In this document: positions 33,405 through 43,097 of the stretch, one piece after another
Numbering within the stretch: position 1 is the first letter of the stretch
How the letters are laid out: each line of letters begins with the position of its first letter
Source: CAILZL01 sp050248275
Lineage (GTDB): Bacteria > Pseudomonadota > Gammaproteobacteria > Steroidobacterales > Steroidobacteraceae
Assembly: GCA_050248275.1 (NCBI GenBank)
Contig: JBFWSR010000011.1
Span: 1-64,000, forward strand
Reading direction: 5' to 3'
Length of the DNA: 64,000 nucleotides
Made by a program: the position numbers and the translations under genes
Notes under the pieces: generated by a model
Databases searched by the model: none
Told to the model about the DNA's origin: nothing
Seen by the model: the letters and a program-made list of their open reading frames with translations, nothing else

Positions 33405-33436
33405 CAAAAAGCTTCGGGCTAATAACTCCCGAAGCT
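33405..33436 (-). terminator. Rho-independent terminator of porin 2
   Basis: On the minus strand AGCTTCGGG and CCCGAAGCT form a 9-bp stem with a 9-base loop, followed by TTTTT. It lies about 60 bp after the stop of porin 2 and before porin 1, so the two porin genes are probably separate transcripts. Confidence 0.8.
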
Positions 33437-33450
33437 CCGGTTGCGAACAT

Positions 33451-33475
33451 GATGCATCGTTCAGGACGATGCATC
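33451..33475. repeat. 10-bp perfect inverted repeat downstream of porin 2
   Basis: GATGCATCGT and ACGATGCATC pair perfectly around five bases. It sits between the porin-2 stop and its terminator and may stabilise the 3' end of the mRNA. Confidence 0.6.
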
Positions 33476-33489
33476 ATTTCAATTATCAA

Positions 33490-34221
33490 TTACTTGCCGA
33501 AAGGTACGCTGTACGCAACAACCAGCTTCGGCTTGGGCTCAGCATCCCCCAACTTGGAATCCAGAATGCCGCTGACCGTAAACGACAAGTTATCGTTGTA
33601 GGCATAGGTCAGATCCAAGTGGGTTGCATCACCCGTTACACCCGGCGCAGCTTTGGTGGCACTCACAAAATCGTTTACACCGTTCCATACTTTCTCATCG
33701 TGTTTGGCCAATACGGCAGAAAACTGACCGAAAGTCGCGCTGATGCCGTAGTACATGTAGTCGCCCCGCGGGAACGCATAGCGGGAAACGCCGTTGATAT
33801 AATCCGATTTAGATGCACCGGCCACATTATAATTCAGGAACACCTTGACCGGACCATAACCAACTTTACCGATGACTTCAGCAAAATCACCAGGCTCTTC
33901 TACGTTTTTGAAATCACCCGTCGGGTAGACGTAAGTGATATAGCTGATGTCGTAATTGAAGTCGCCTACCTCGCCACCATAACCGGCGTACAGATCATAT
34001 TCGGTTCCGGCAGTGGTATCACCAGACGACACCCATCCAGCCACATAGAAACCTCCTGCGCTGTATTTCAATTCACCAGAAACGGCGGGCGTGCCAGAAC
34101 CCAAGTCAAAACCACGCCAGTGGTAAGAACTGGCAATGGCCGCTGATCCAGAAATTTCTGCATTTGCCGCACCTGCCACCGCCAACAATCCCAATGCCGA
34201 TAGAATTTTCACATGCTTCAT
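33490..34221 (-). CDS. TorF-family putative porin 2
   Basis: A 243-residue outer-membrane protein related to porin 1. The signal peptide ends AANA, SSYHWRGFDLGSGTPAVSGELKYS starts the barrel, and YAGYGGEVGDFNYDISYITYVYP is typical. It ends in VVAYSVPFGK; a terminal Lys after the aromatic is unusual but seen. The ATG at 34221 is chosen because it begins the signal peptide, with GAGGG upstream. The long 5' region shared with motA probably holds its promoter. Confidence 0.85.
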   Translation of the reverse strand: MKHVKILSALGLLAVAGAANAEISGSAAIASSYHWRGFDLGSGTPAVSGELKYSAGGFYVAGWVSSGDTTAGTEYDLYAGYGGEVGDFNYDISYITYVYPTGDFKNVEEPGDFAEVIGKVGYGPVKVFLNYNVAGASKSDYINGVSRYAFPRGDYMYYGISATFGQFSAVLAKHDEKVWNGVNDFVSATKAAPGVTGDATHLDLTYAYNDNLSFTVSGILDSKLGDAEPKPKLVVAYSVPFGK

Positions 34222-34526
34222 AACAACCCTCACTTGTGGTGCAAAAACTACATACCCATCGCGGCGTAGATAAAATTAAATAGCGGCTATATGCCAAGCG
34301 CTGCAATCAGCGCGCAGCCCGATGCCGACGCCTGAGATTCCAAATGCAGCATCCATGCCACAGACATCGAATATGGAAAATGCTGGTATGACTTGCGATC
34401 AGCTCAGTGCGAACCGATAAAACGCACCATAATGAAGCGGAAATGGACCCGCCAAAGCACAAAACAGGGGCAAAGACAGCCTCTTTTACAAAGGAGCCAT
34501 AGCCGCAACTTTTACCCCCTCAACGC
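34222..34526. other. intergenic region between divergent porin 2 and motA
   Basis: No gene seen. It should carry the porin promoter on the minus strand. AT-rich TAAAATTAAAT near 34270 is a plausible -10 zone. The plus strand ends in a sigma-28-like promoter just beyond this stretch. Confidence 0.4.
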
Positions 34527-34553
34527 TCAAATTCCGCAAGCAACTGCCGATGA
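34527..34553 (+). promoter_or_regulatory. sigma-28 (FliA) type promoter of motAB
   Basis: TCAAATTC, an 11-base spacer, then GCCGATGA, against the flagellar sigma-28 consensus TAAAGTTT-N11-GCCGATAA. The -10 element matches at seven of eight positions and the spacing is exact. It lies 41 bp before the motA start, where a late-class flagellar promoter is expected. Confidence 0.7.
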
Positions 34554-34594
34554 CGGAAAAGTCCCCTGACTAGACACAAGAACAGGAAAGCAGC

Positions 34595-35452
34595 GTGAAT
34601 CTGATCATCGGTATCGTCGTCGTATTGGGCTGTGTGATTGGCGGTTTTGTGGTGCATGGCGGCAATGTGCTGGCGCTGTGGCAGCCTTCGGAAGTCGTCA
34701 TCATTGGCGGCGCCGCGCTCGGCGGATTCATCATCGCCAATGGCCTGGGAATGGCCAAAAAAGCCGGGGCTGGCATTGGCGGCATCATGAAGGGCCCCAA
34801 ATACGGCAAAGCCGACTATCTGGACTTGTTTGGCCTGATGTACGACCTGTTCAACATCGCCCGCAAGGACGGCGTGCTGGGCCTGGAACGCGAAATCGAA
34901 GACCCGCACAAGAGCGCCGTGTTTACCAAGCACGACAAGGTGATGAAGGATCATCACGCCGTCGAATTCATCCAGGACTATCTGCGCATGATGGTCAGCG
35001 GCGAAATGAATCCCTTCCAGCTGGAAAACCTGATGGATATCGAGCTGCAAACACACCATCACGAAGGCGAAGCAGTGGCGCAAGCGGTCAATCGCGTTTC
35101 TGATGCCTTGCCGGGCTTCGGCATCGTGGCCGCCGTGCTGGGCATCGTAAACACCATGGGGGCCTTGGGTGGCCCCGTGTCCGAGATCGGCCACAAGGTA
35201 GCGGCCGCACTGGTCGGCACCTTCCTGGGTATTTTGCTGGCCTATGGTTTCATCGGCCCAATGGCCACCGCAATGGAACGGAAAGTCGCCGAAGAAGGCA
35301 GTTTCTATACGGTGATCAAGACCTGCATCATCGCCATGGTGCAGGGCTATGCGCCGCAAGTCGCCATCGAATTTGGTCGCAAGGTCACACCCACTGAATT
35401 CCGGCCGAGCTTCAAGGAGCTGGAAGGCCACGTCAAAGGCAAGAAAGCCTGA
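34595..35452 (+). CDS. motA: flagellar motor stator protein MotA
   Basis: A 285-residue inner-membrane protein with four membrane segments. The start VNLIIGIVVVLGCVIGGFVVHGG is TM1, and the large cytoplasmic loop carries the charged residues that touch FliG (RKDGVLGLEREIEDP). The last pair is ALPGFGIVAAVLGIVNTMGALGGP and FLGILLAYGFIGPMA. With MotB it forms the proton channel that drives rotation. The start is GTG at 34595. motB follows after 9 bp. No other flagellar genes are in the window. Confidence 0.96.
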   Translation: MNLIIGIVVVLGCVIGGFVVHGGNVLALWQPSEVVIIGGAALGGFIIANGLGMAKKAGAGIGGIMKGPKYGKADYLDLFGLMYDLFNIARKDGVLGLEREIEDPHKSAVFTKHDKVMKDHHAVEFIQDYLRMMVSGEMNPFQLENLMDIELQTHHHEGEAVAQAVNRVSDALPGFGIVAAVLGIVNTMGALGGPVSEIGHKVAAALVGTFLGILLAYGFIGPMATAMERKVAEEGSFYTVIKTCIIAMVQGYAPQVAIEFGRKVTPTEFRPSFKELEGHVKGKKA

Positions 35453-35461
35453 GGCCAAGTA

Positions 35462-36475
35462 ATGGAAGACGCTCCACAGCCCATCATCATCAAGCGCATT
35501 GTCGCCGGCCATGGCCACCATGGTGGCGGCTGGAAAGTAGCCTTCGCCGACTTCGCCACCGCCATGATGGCGTTCTTTCTGCTCATGTGGCTGATGGGAA
35601 GTACCTCGGCTGCACAAAAGGGCGGTATTTCGCAGTACTTCAAGAATCCCTCCGTGGCGCAGGGCGTCAGCCCCGCGCCGTCCCCCACTGCGGTGCAAGG
35701 AGCAGGCGGACCCAGTTCGAGCCTTATAGACATGGGCGGCTCGACCGAACGTTATAAAAATCCGGCACCAGCCGAAGGCAAGGAAGACGAAGATCCCACC
35801 AAGAAAGCCGCGAATCCTGATAACGCGGCAGCCGTGGCCGAAGCCGCCGAAACCGAACGGCTGGAAAACCTGAAAGAAGAACTGACCAAAGCCATCGACG
35901 AAGAAGGTTCGCTCAAGCCCTTCAAGGATCAGATCATGATGGACCTCACACCGGAAGGTCTGCGTATTCAGATCGTCGACAAGGAAAACCGCTCCATGTT
36001 CGATCTGGGCGGCGCCACGCTCAAGGATTACAGCTTGACGGTATTGCTGGAGCTGGCCAAGGCCATCCAGAAAGTCCCCAACCGCGTCAGCATCAGCGGA
36101 CACACCGATCAATCCAGGTATTACCGGCAAAACTATGGCAACTGGGAGCTGTCCACGGATCGCGCCAATGCCGCTCGCCGCGCCCTGATTGCCGGCGGTT
36201 TGCCCGAAGAAAAAATCGGGCGCGTGGTCGGCCTGTCTTCCACTGCTTTGCTGGATGCCAACAACCCGCAAAATTCTATCAACCGCCGCATTTCGATTGT
36301 GGTGATGAATGCCCGCACCGAACAGGCCATCAAACAGGAAAGCGCCTCCCTGTTCAGCGTACAGAACAGTGAATCCAGCATTGGCAACAACACGGGCGCC
36401 ACTGCTGCGAATGTGGCGCCCGCCATTCCGGCGCCGGTGATAGGCCCGCCAAGTCTGGCAAGCACCGCCAAGTAA
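35462..36475 (+). CDS. motB: flagellar motor stator protein MotB
   Basis: A 337-residue protein with one membrane segment near residues 28-48 in WKVAFADFATAMMAFFLLMWLM. D30 matches the essential proton-carrying Asp of MotB. The periplasmic part has a plug/linker and a peptidoglycan-binding OmpA-like domain with SISGHTDQSRYYRQNYGNWELSTDRANAARRAL. The C-terminal 40 residues are low-complexity Ala/Pro. It is translated after motA. Confidence 0.96.
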   Translation: MEDAPQPIIIKRIVAGHGHHGGGWKVAFADFATAMMAFFLLMWLMGSTSAAQKGGISQYFKNPSVAQGVSPAPSPTAVQGAGGPSSSLIDMGGSTERYKNPAPAEGKEDEDPTKKAANPDNAAAVAEAAETERLENLKEELTKAIDEEGSLKPFKDQIMMDLTPEGLRIQIVDKENRSMFDLGGATLKDYSLTVLLELAKAIQKVPNRVSISGHTDQSRYYRQNYGNWELSTDRANAARRALIAGGLPEEKIGRVVGLSSTALLDANNPQNSINRRISIVVMNARTEQAIKQESASLFSVQNSESSIGNNTGATAANVAPAIPAPVIGPPSLASTAK

Positions 36476-36524
36476 GCGCGCCATTCGCATAAAACGCATT
36501 CAGCCGGCATGAACGAAAAGGATT

Positions 36525-36558
36525 AACATCGTCATCGTGTTCTCGTGATGACGATGTT
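36525..36558. repeat. 12-bp perfect inverted repeat between motB and the CoA-transferase genes
   Basis: AACATCGTCATC and GATGACGATGTT form a perfect 12-bp stem with a 10-base loop. No T-run follows, so it may be a weak terminator of motAB or an operator for the CoA-transferase operon, whose start lies 77 bp downstream. Confidence 0.55.
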
Positions 36559-36635
36559 GATTACGTCGGGTGTTGCAGAGTTGTTTTTCGTTACCACACC
36601 AGCCGTTCCGGTTTGGGCGTTGTACGGAGCTGGTG

Positions 36636-37343
36636 ATGGACAAAATCTATCCGCATCCAAAGGCCGCGCTCGCAGGATTGCTGTTCGACGGCATGACCAT
36701 CATGTCGGGCGGCTTTGGTCTGTCGGGCAATCCGGAAAATCTGATTGCGGCGCTGCGCGATGCCGGCGTAAAAAACCTGACCGTCATCTCCAACAATTGC
36801 GGCATCGACGATTGCGGCCTGGGCATGCTGCTCGCCAATGGCCAGATCCGCAAAATGATTTCGTCCTATGTGGGCGAGAACAAGTTGTTCGAAGAACTCT
36901 ATCTGTCGGGCAAACTGGAACTGGAATTCAATCCGCAGGGCACGCTCGCCGAACGCATTCGCGCCGGGGGCGCCGGTATTCCGGCCTTCTATACCAAAAC
37001 CGGTGTCGGCACCGTCGTGGCCGAAGGCAAGCCCGTTGAAGAATTCGATGGCGAACCATATCTGCGTGAAACCTGGCTCAAGGCCGATCTGGCCATCATC
37101 AAAGCATGGAAAGCCGATCCGGCAGGCAATCTGATCTACCGGAAAACAGCACGCAACTTCAATCCGAACATGGCCACCGCCGCCAAAATGACCATCGCCG
37201 AAGTGGAAGAAATCGTACCGGCAGGCGCGCTGGATGCCGACTGCATCCATACACCGGGCATTTATGTCGATCGGCTCATTCAGGGCAGCCATTACGAAAA
37301 ACGGATCGAGAAGTTGACCATCCGTGAACGGGAGAAAACGTGA
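36636..37343 (+). CDS. scoA: 3-oxoacid CoA-transferase subunit A
   Basis: A 235-residue alpha subunit of a class I CoA-transferase. GMTIMSGGFGLSGNPENLI near residue 20 is the CoA-binding signature, and GGAGIPAFYTKTGVGT near residue 115 is typical of succinyl-CoA:3-ketoacid transferases. It moves CoA from succinyl-CoA to acetoacetate (or the reverse). The stop overlaps the start of subunit B (TGATG). The ATG at 36636 has GGAG upstream; a longer frame to 36570 is not supported. Confidence 0.93.
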   Translation: MDKIYPHPKAALAGLLFDGMTIMSGGFGLSGNPENLIAALRDAGVKNLTVISNNCGIDDCGLGMLLANGQIRKMISSYVGENKLFEELYLSGKLELEFNPQGTLAERIRAGGAGIPAFYTKTGVGTVVAEGKPVEEFDGEPYLRETWLKADLAIIKAWKADPAGNLIYRKTARNFNPNMATAAKMTIAEVEEIVPAGALDADCIHTPGIYVDRLIQGSHYEKRIEKLTIREREKT

Positions 37344-37990
37344 TGGCCTGGACCCGCGAACAAATGGCCCGGCGTGCCGCACAGGAATTGCGCGACGGTT
37401 TCTACGTGAACCTCGGCATCGGCATTCCCACGCTGGTGGCAAACTACATTCCTGCGGACATGGAAGTCACCTTGCAAAGCGAGAACGGCATGTTGGGCAT
37501 GGGGCCCTTTCCTTACATTGAGGAAGTCGATGCCGATCTCATCAATGCCGGCAAGCAGACCATCACCCAACTGCCGACCTCCAGTTATTTTTCTTCGGCG
37601 GACAGCTTCGCCATGATTCGCGGCGGCCATATTGATTTAACCATTCTGGGCGCGCTGGAAGTATCCGCCAGAGGCGACATCGCCAACTGGATGGTTCCCG
37701 GCAAGATGGTCAAGGGCATGGGCGGCGCCATGGATCTGGTAGCCGGCGTCAAGCGTGTGGTGGTGGTAATGGAACATACCAACAAGCAGGGCGAACCGAA
37801 GATTCTCGAACATTGCACGCTGCCGCTTACCGGCGCCGGTGTCGTTGATCTGATCATCACCGACTTGTGCGTGATGAGCTGCGATAAAACCAGGGGCGGG
37901 CTGACGCTGATTGAACTGGCGCCCGGCGTGAGGCTCGACGAACTCAAAGCAAAGACCGGAACAAGCTTCAATCCGGGTTCATTCAAATGA
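37343..37990 (+). CDS. scoB: 3-oxoacid CoA-transferase subunit B
   Basis: A 215-residue beta subunit. GIGIPTLVANYIP near residue 25 and SENGMLGMGPFP with the catalytic glutamate E47 are diagnostic, with the C-terminal segments VVVMEHTNKQGEPKILEHCTLPLTG and TDLCVM typical of SCOT/AtoA proteins. The ATG lies inside the stop of subunit A. A link with acetoacetyl-CoA reductase in ketone-body/PHB metabolism is plausible. Confidence 0.94.
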   Translation: MAWTREQMARRAAQELRDGFYVNLGIGIPTLVANYIPADMEVTLQSENGMLGMGPFPYIEEVDADLINAGKQTITQLPTSSYFSSADSFAMIRGGHIDLTILGALEVSARGDIANWMVPGKMVKGMGGAMDLVAGVKRVVVVMEHTNKQGEPKILEHCTLPLTGAGVVDLIITDLCVMSCDKTRGGLTLIELAPGVRLDELKAKTGTSFNPGSFK

Positions 37991-38041
37991 CATGGTGGCT
38001 TGAGTAATTGCAGTTCAGTCACTGCTCAGCAGTCTGGAGTA

Positions 38042-38746
38042 TTACTCCGCCATCTCCACCCAGGTCGCCACACCCACTGCACAGCGCTCGCCGTCTTCAT
38101 CAAACAAGGCCGTACCCACCTTGTGCTTGCGACCTTCGATCAAAATCTGCCAGCCGATGATCACGCAAGGTTCATCCACATGCACGCTGCGATCGATATG
38201 TACGGCAAGTTCACCCAGCAGCGCAGTGCGGCCGGGCATGACAGAAGCAAAGTAACCAGGACAATCCAGCGCCGCCCAGATGAACTCGGGTCGCACCTTG
38301 CCGCTGCCATCGGCCAGGCTGGCATGCGGCAACCACGGCGCCGCAACGATATTCGATCCAGGCAGTTTGCCGGCAAAGATGCGCAGACCATCGTCCACGG
38401 CGCGCTGTGGTCCACAGACAAAACAGCTGGGAAAAATGTGATGCTGGTGGCCCGTGTAATGTACCGAGGCATCAAGAGCTTCCACATAACTCGGTGGTTT
38501 GGGCACATGCGCATGCACATGGCTGACATTGGCTGCTGCAATCAACTGTTCGTCGCGCTTGAGATGCCATTTTCCCGAGACAGTATCGAACAACAGCCGC
38601 AGATCGGTATCCAGCGGCGGTGGCTTATAGAGCCGGACGCTGAGGGGCTGATTGACCGCAGCCGCCATCAAGCCACAGACATAACCGCCATTGGCCGAAT
38701 CCGGCGGGCCATTGAAGCGGGAATCAATGCGAATTTGCGCACTCAC
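38042..38746 (-). CDS. hotdog-fold thioesterase-like protein
   Basis: A 234-residue protein that looks like two tandem hotdog halves. The N-terminal half has FNGPPDSANGGYVCGLMAAAV, reminiscent of the thioesterase helix, and the second half has CFVCGPQRAVDDGLRIFAG followed by PEFIWAALDCPGYFAS. The double CxxCG and DCPGY motifs recur in uncharacterised acyl-CoA thioesterase-like proteins. The start is GTG 38746 with AAGGGG upstream; the frame extends to 38776. The substrate is unknown. Confidence 0.65.
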   Translation of the reverse strand: MSAQIRIDSRFNGPPDSANGGYVCGLMAAAVNQPLSVRLYKPPPLDTDLRLLFDTVSGKWHLKRDEQLIAAANVSHVHAHVPKPPSYVEALDASVHYTGHQHHIFPSCFVCGPQRAVDDGLRIFAGKLPGSNIVAAPWLPHASLADGSGKVRPEFIWAALDCPGYFASVMPGRTALLGELAVHIDRSVHVDEPCVIIGWQILIEGRKHKVGTALFDEDGERCAVGVATWVEMAE

Positions 38747-38832
38747 GGAAGCCCCTTGCTCTGCTCGAGCAGCCAATGCTGCAGTAGACCCGCAGCATTC
38801 TGCCCTCGGACCACGGCGTCAAGCGCCACTTG

Positions 38833-39483
38833 TCACGATGCCGGTTCGCGAACCGACTTGAGCGCTGCCCACAGCAAGGGCAACAGCGACACCACGATGA
38901 TGATGATGGTTACCACTCCGAAGTTGTTCTTGATGATGGGCACATTGCCGAACAGATAGCCGCCCCAGATGAAGGCCGTCACCCAGCCGATGCCACCGAA
39001 CAGGTTGAACTTGAGAAACTGCATCGGCCGCATGCGGCCCACACCGGCCACGAACGGCGCAAAGGTGCGGATGATGGGTAGAAAGCGCGACAGCACGATG
39101 GCCATGCCACCGTGTTTGTCATAGAAGGCCTGGGTCTTGAGCAGATACTCCTGCTTCAACCAGCGAAACTGGCCGCTGAATGCACGCGGCCCGATGAAAC
39201 CTCCGATCCGATAGTTCACTTCATTGCCCAGCACCGCCGCCAGCATCAACAGCAGCCAGATGAGCGGCGCATGCAAAGTGCCGGTCTGATCCACCGCAGC
39301 CAATGCACCCACCGCAAACAACAGGGAATCGCCGGGCAGAAACGGCGTCACCACCAGGCCGGTTTCAGCAAAGATGATCAGAAACAGAATGCCGTACACC
39401 CAGTATTGGTAAGCCGCCACCAGTTCGGTCAAGTGCTTATCAAGATGCAGCACGACATTGATGAACAAATGCACCAGTTCCAT
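38833..39483 (-). CDS. DedA-family membrane protein
   Basis: A 216-residue DedA/SNARE-associated family protein with about five membrane segments. FAETGLVVTPFLPGDSLLFAVGALAA near residue 40 holds the conserved E and P-G-D, and VLSRFLPIIRTFAPFVAGVGRM near residue 140 the family arginines. Such proteins are linked to lipid scrambling (undecaprenyl-phosphate or phospholipid) and to envelope homeostasis. It follows panD on the same strand with a 14-bp gap. Confidence 0.92.
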   Translation of the reverse strand: MELVHLFINVVLHLDKHLTELVAAYQYWVYGILFLIIFAETGLVVTPFLPGDSLLFAVGALAAVDQTGTLHAPLIWLLLMLAAVLGNEVNYRIGGFIGPRAFSGQFRWLKQEYLLKTQAFYDKHGGMAIVLSRFLPIIRTFAPFVAGVGRMRPMQFLKFNLFGGIGWVTAFIWGGYLFGNVPIIKNNFGVVTIIIIVVSLLPLLWAALKSVREPAS

Positions 39484-39497
39484 CGAATACTCCCGAC

Positions 39498-39869
39498 TCA
39501 GGCTGCGTGCGCGTGCTTGATTTGCGCAATACGATTGTTGGTTTCCAGCAGCACCACGGTAGGCTGATAACCAGCCAGTTCCGCCTCGCTGTAAGTCGAA
39601 TAGGCACAGATGATCAACAGGTCGCCTACCGCTGCCTTGCGCGCTGCCGCGCCGTTCAGCGAAACCTCGCCCGAACCACGCGGCGCCTTGATGATGTAGG
39701 TGGTGAAACGCTCGCCGTTGTGGATGTTATACAGCTCGATGTACTGGAACTCGCGCAGACCGGCGGCTTCCAGCAGAGATTCGTCGATGCCGCAGGAGCC
39801 TTCATATTGAAGGTCGGCGTGAGTCACCGTGGCGCGGTGCAGCTTGGCTTGAAGCATGGTGCGCAGCAT
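39498..39869 (-). CDS. panD: aspartate 1-decarboxylase proenzyme
   Basis: A 123-residue pyruvoyl enzyme that makes beta-alanine for pantothenate. From ATG 39869 the sequence MLRTMLQAKLHRATVTHADL is the family start. The self-cleavage site YEGSC falls with G24-S25 at the standard position, and NGERFTTYIIKAPRGSGEVSLNGAAARKA follows. The frame extends upstream to 40118 without homology. The transaminase at 31222 could use its product. Confidence 0.95.
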   Translation of the reverse strand: MLRTMLQAKLHRATVTHADLQYEGSCGIDESLLEAAGLREFQYIELYNIHNGERFTTYIIKAPRGSGEVSLNGAAARKAAVGDLLIICAYSTYSEAELAGYQPTVVLLETNNRIAQIKHAHAA

Positions 39870-40141
39870 AAGTACCGGATGAGTCAGGAAATTTGGGGTC
39901 GCCACGTTGCAGTGCAGGGCTGCCGGTGTCAAGTCCAGGCGTTCCTTCGAGCATGTGCAGGGGCAATGCATTACCGCAAAAAGGCCCGTTCTTGCCATCA
40001 CACGGTCAAGTTTTGCCGCCCCTGGCCGACACAATGCGGGCGTGACTTGGCCCTGTTGACACCCCGCAACGTATTCTGGAACAAATTCAGGAAAAGGCGA
40101 CTTACATCGACAGACCAAGTACCACTATTTTCCAGGCAACG

Positions 40142-40510
40142 ATGACCAGCCTAATGCAAGCCACATCAGAATCGACCTTCCTCGTCCCCGGGAGCCAAGT
40201 CAGAAGTACCGTCCGCATCGCCGCTTACTGGCTTTGCATAACGCTGCTACTCTGGCCAGGAATTCACCCGCTGGCCGAATGGCGGCTGGTAACCACCACC
40301 AGTTTTCTCGCCGCCAGCTCGCTGGTAGTGACTGCGCTCGGCTGCACATCATCAGTACTCCACGGCTACTTGAGCAGTCTTGGTCTGACGGACCCGGGTG
40401 CGCATGACCACGGACTTTTTACCCACAAATTTTTCCATACTGGATTCATTGCAGTCGAAATCCTCCTCGTTCTGACGGTGGCCCTGGCGCTGGAACGACT
40501 ACTGCTTTGA
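40142..40510 (+). CDS. hypothetical small membrane protein
   Basis: A 122-residue frame with three hydrophobic stretches (about residues 27-45, 50-70 and 100-122) and a His/Asp-rich loop (GAHDHGLFTHKFFHTG) before the last helix. I recognise no family. It stands alone between panD and a sugar transferase gene. Codon use is not clearly different from its neighbours, and competing shadow frames exist. Coding status is uncertain. Confidence 0.35.
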   Translation: MTSLMQATSESTFLVPGSQVRSTVRIAAYWLCITLLLWPGIHPLAEWRLVTTTSFLAASSLVVTALGCTSSVLHGYLSSLGLTDPGAHDHGLFTHKFFHTGFIAVEILLVLTVALALERLLL

Positions 40511-40726
40511 TGGCAGGTCTTCGCTCGCATCCAACTTCCAGATACGTGACCCATGTCTCAGGAACAAGCCCGTTTCCGGCTTGTTGAGGTTTTGTACCGT
40601 CCATATACTGCGGCGCAACATAATGGGTGACGAGGCCGGTCCCGTCGCGTTTCCCCACTATACGCAGGTTCGTTAGTCATCACTGCCCGGAAGCAGTCCA
40701 GACGGCAAGTTTCAGGAAGTTTCCAT

Positions 40727-42166
<1,440 letters not shown>

Positions 42167-42262
42167 TCACATCAGTGAAACGCAACGTCAATATAGCGGC
42201 CAGAATCAACAATGACGGCATGTCATTCTGCATGCCGCATGTTGATGTTGCCGCTCACGTCA

Positions 42263-43033
42263 TCAGCCACGTAATCCCTGCAAAAAGGCCACCGGGTCTT
42301 CATTGCGTTCCAGCACCTCGACCAGCGCCGAACCGACGACCACGCCATCGACATGACCGGTCATCAGCTTCACCTGCTCCCGGCTGCGAATGCCAAAACC
42401 AGCGCACACCGGCACACGGGACATCTGCTTGACCCGGTCCATATATGCCAACACTTCTTCCGGCACCGTAACATGCTTGCCGGTGGTGCCGGTCATGGTC
42501 ACGGCATAAACAAAGCCTTCGGCTTTCATGCATAACATGGCCAGACGCTCAGCCGGCGTCACCGGGGTCACCATCTGCACCAGCGCCAGGCCCTGAGTGT
42601 CGAGTGCAGCGCGGATGTCTTCGCTTTCCTCATAAGGCAGATCAGGCACGATGAAACCGGACACTCCCGCTTCACGCGCCGCCTGCGGCAGGCGATCGAA
42701 TCCATAGGACAGGAGGGGATTGAGATAACTCATCAGCAGGATGGGCGCCCTGGGTTTTTGGGCTGCATTTTTGAGGGCATTGAGAATCCATTTCAGCGAT
42801 ACGCCCTTGGCCAGCGCGGCGCGACTGGAACGCTGAATGGTCAGTCCATCGGCCATCGGATCGGAAAACGGCACGCCAATTTCAACGACATCGGCGACCT
42901 CCGCCACCCTGCACAATAATTGATGAAAGTTATCCGGTTCCGGAAAACCGCCGGTCAAAAAGGCAACGATGGCCGGACGGCCGCTGCTTTGGGCAGCGCG
43001 GATGGATTGACCGATTTGTTCACGTGGCAGCAT
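42263..43033 (-). CDS. trpA: tryptophan synthase alpha chain
   Basis: A 256-residue TIM-barrel enzyme that splits indole-3-glycerol phosphate. FLTGGFPEPDNF, the catalytic Glu in VVEIGVPFSDPMADGLTIQ near residue 48, and PDLPYEES with the catalytic Asp near 130 are present. VYAVTMTGTTG and PVCAGFGIRSREQV close the barrel. It is the last gene of the operon, following trpB after 64 bp. Confidence 0.97.
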   Translation of the reverse strand: MLPREQIGQSIRAAQSSGRPAIVAFLTGGFPEPDNFHQLLCRVAEVADVVEIGVPFSDPMADGLTIQRSSRAALAKGVSLKWILNALKNAAQKPRAPILLMSYLNPLLSYGFDRLPQAAREAGVSGFIVPDLPYEESEDIRAALDTQGLALVQMVTPVTPAERLAMLCMKAEGFVYAVTMTGTTGKHVTVPEEVLAYMDRVKQMSRVPVCAGFGIRSREQVKLMTGHVDGVVVGSALVEVLERNEDPVAFLQGLRG

Positions 43034-43097
43034 GGTTGATCACGAATCTCTGTCTGGCATCAGGAAGGGTTGGATGAATCGCACCCTGAATGTTGGT

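Noticed and set aside
34520..36499. Very long (659-codon) minus-strand frame opposite motA and motB
   Set aside because: It is a mirror of two well-supported genes, with His- and Gly-rich antisense composition typical of high-GC coding sequence.
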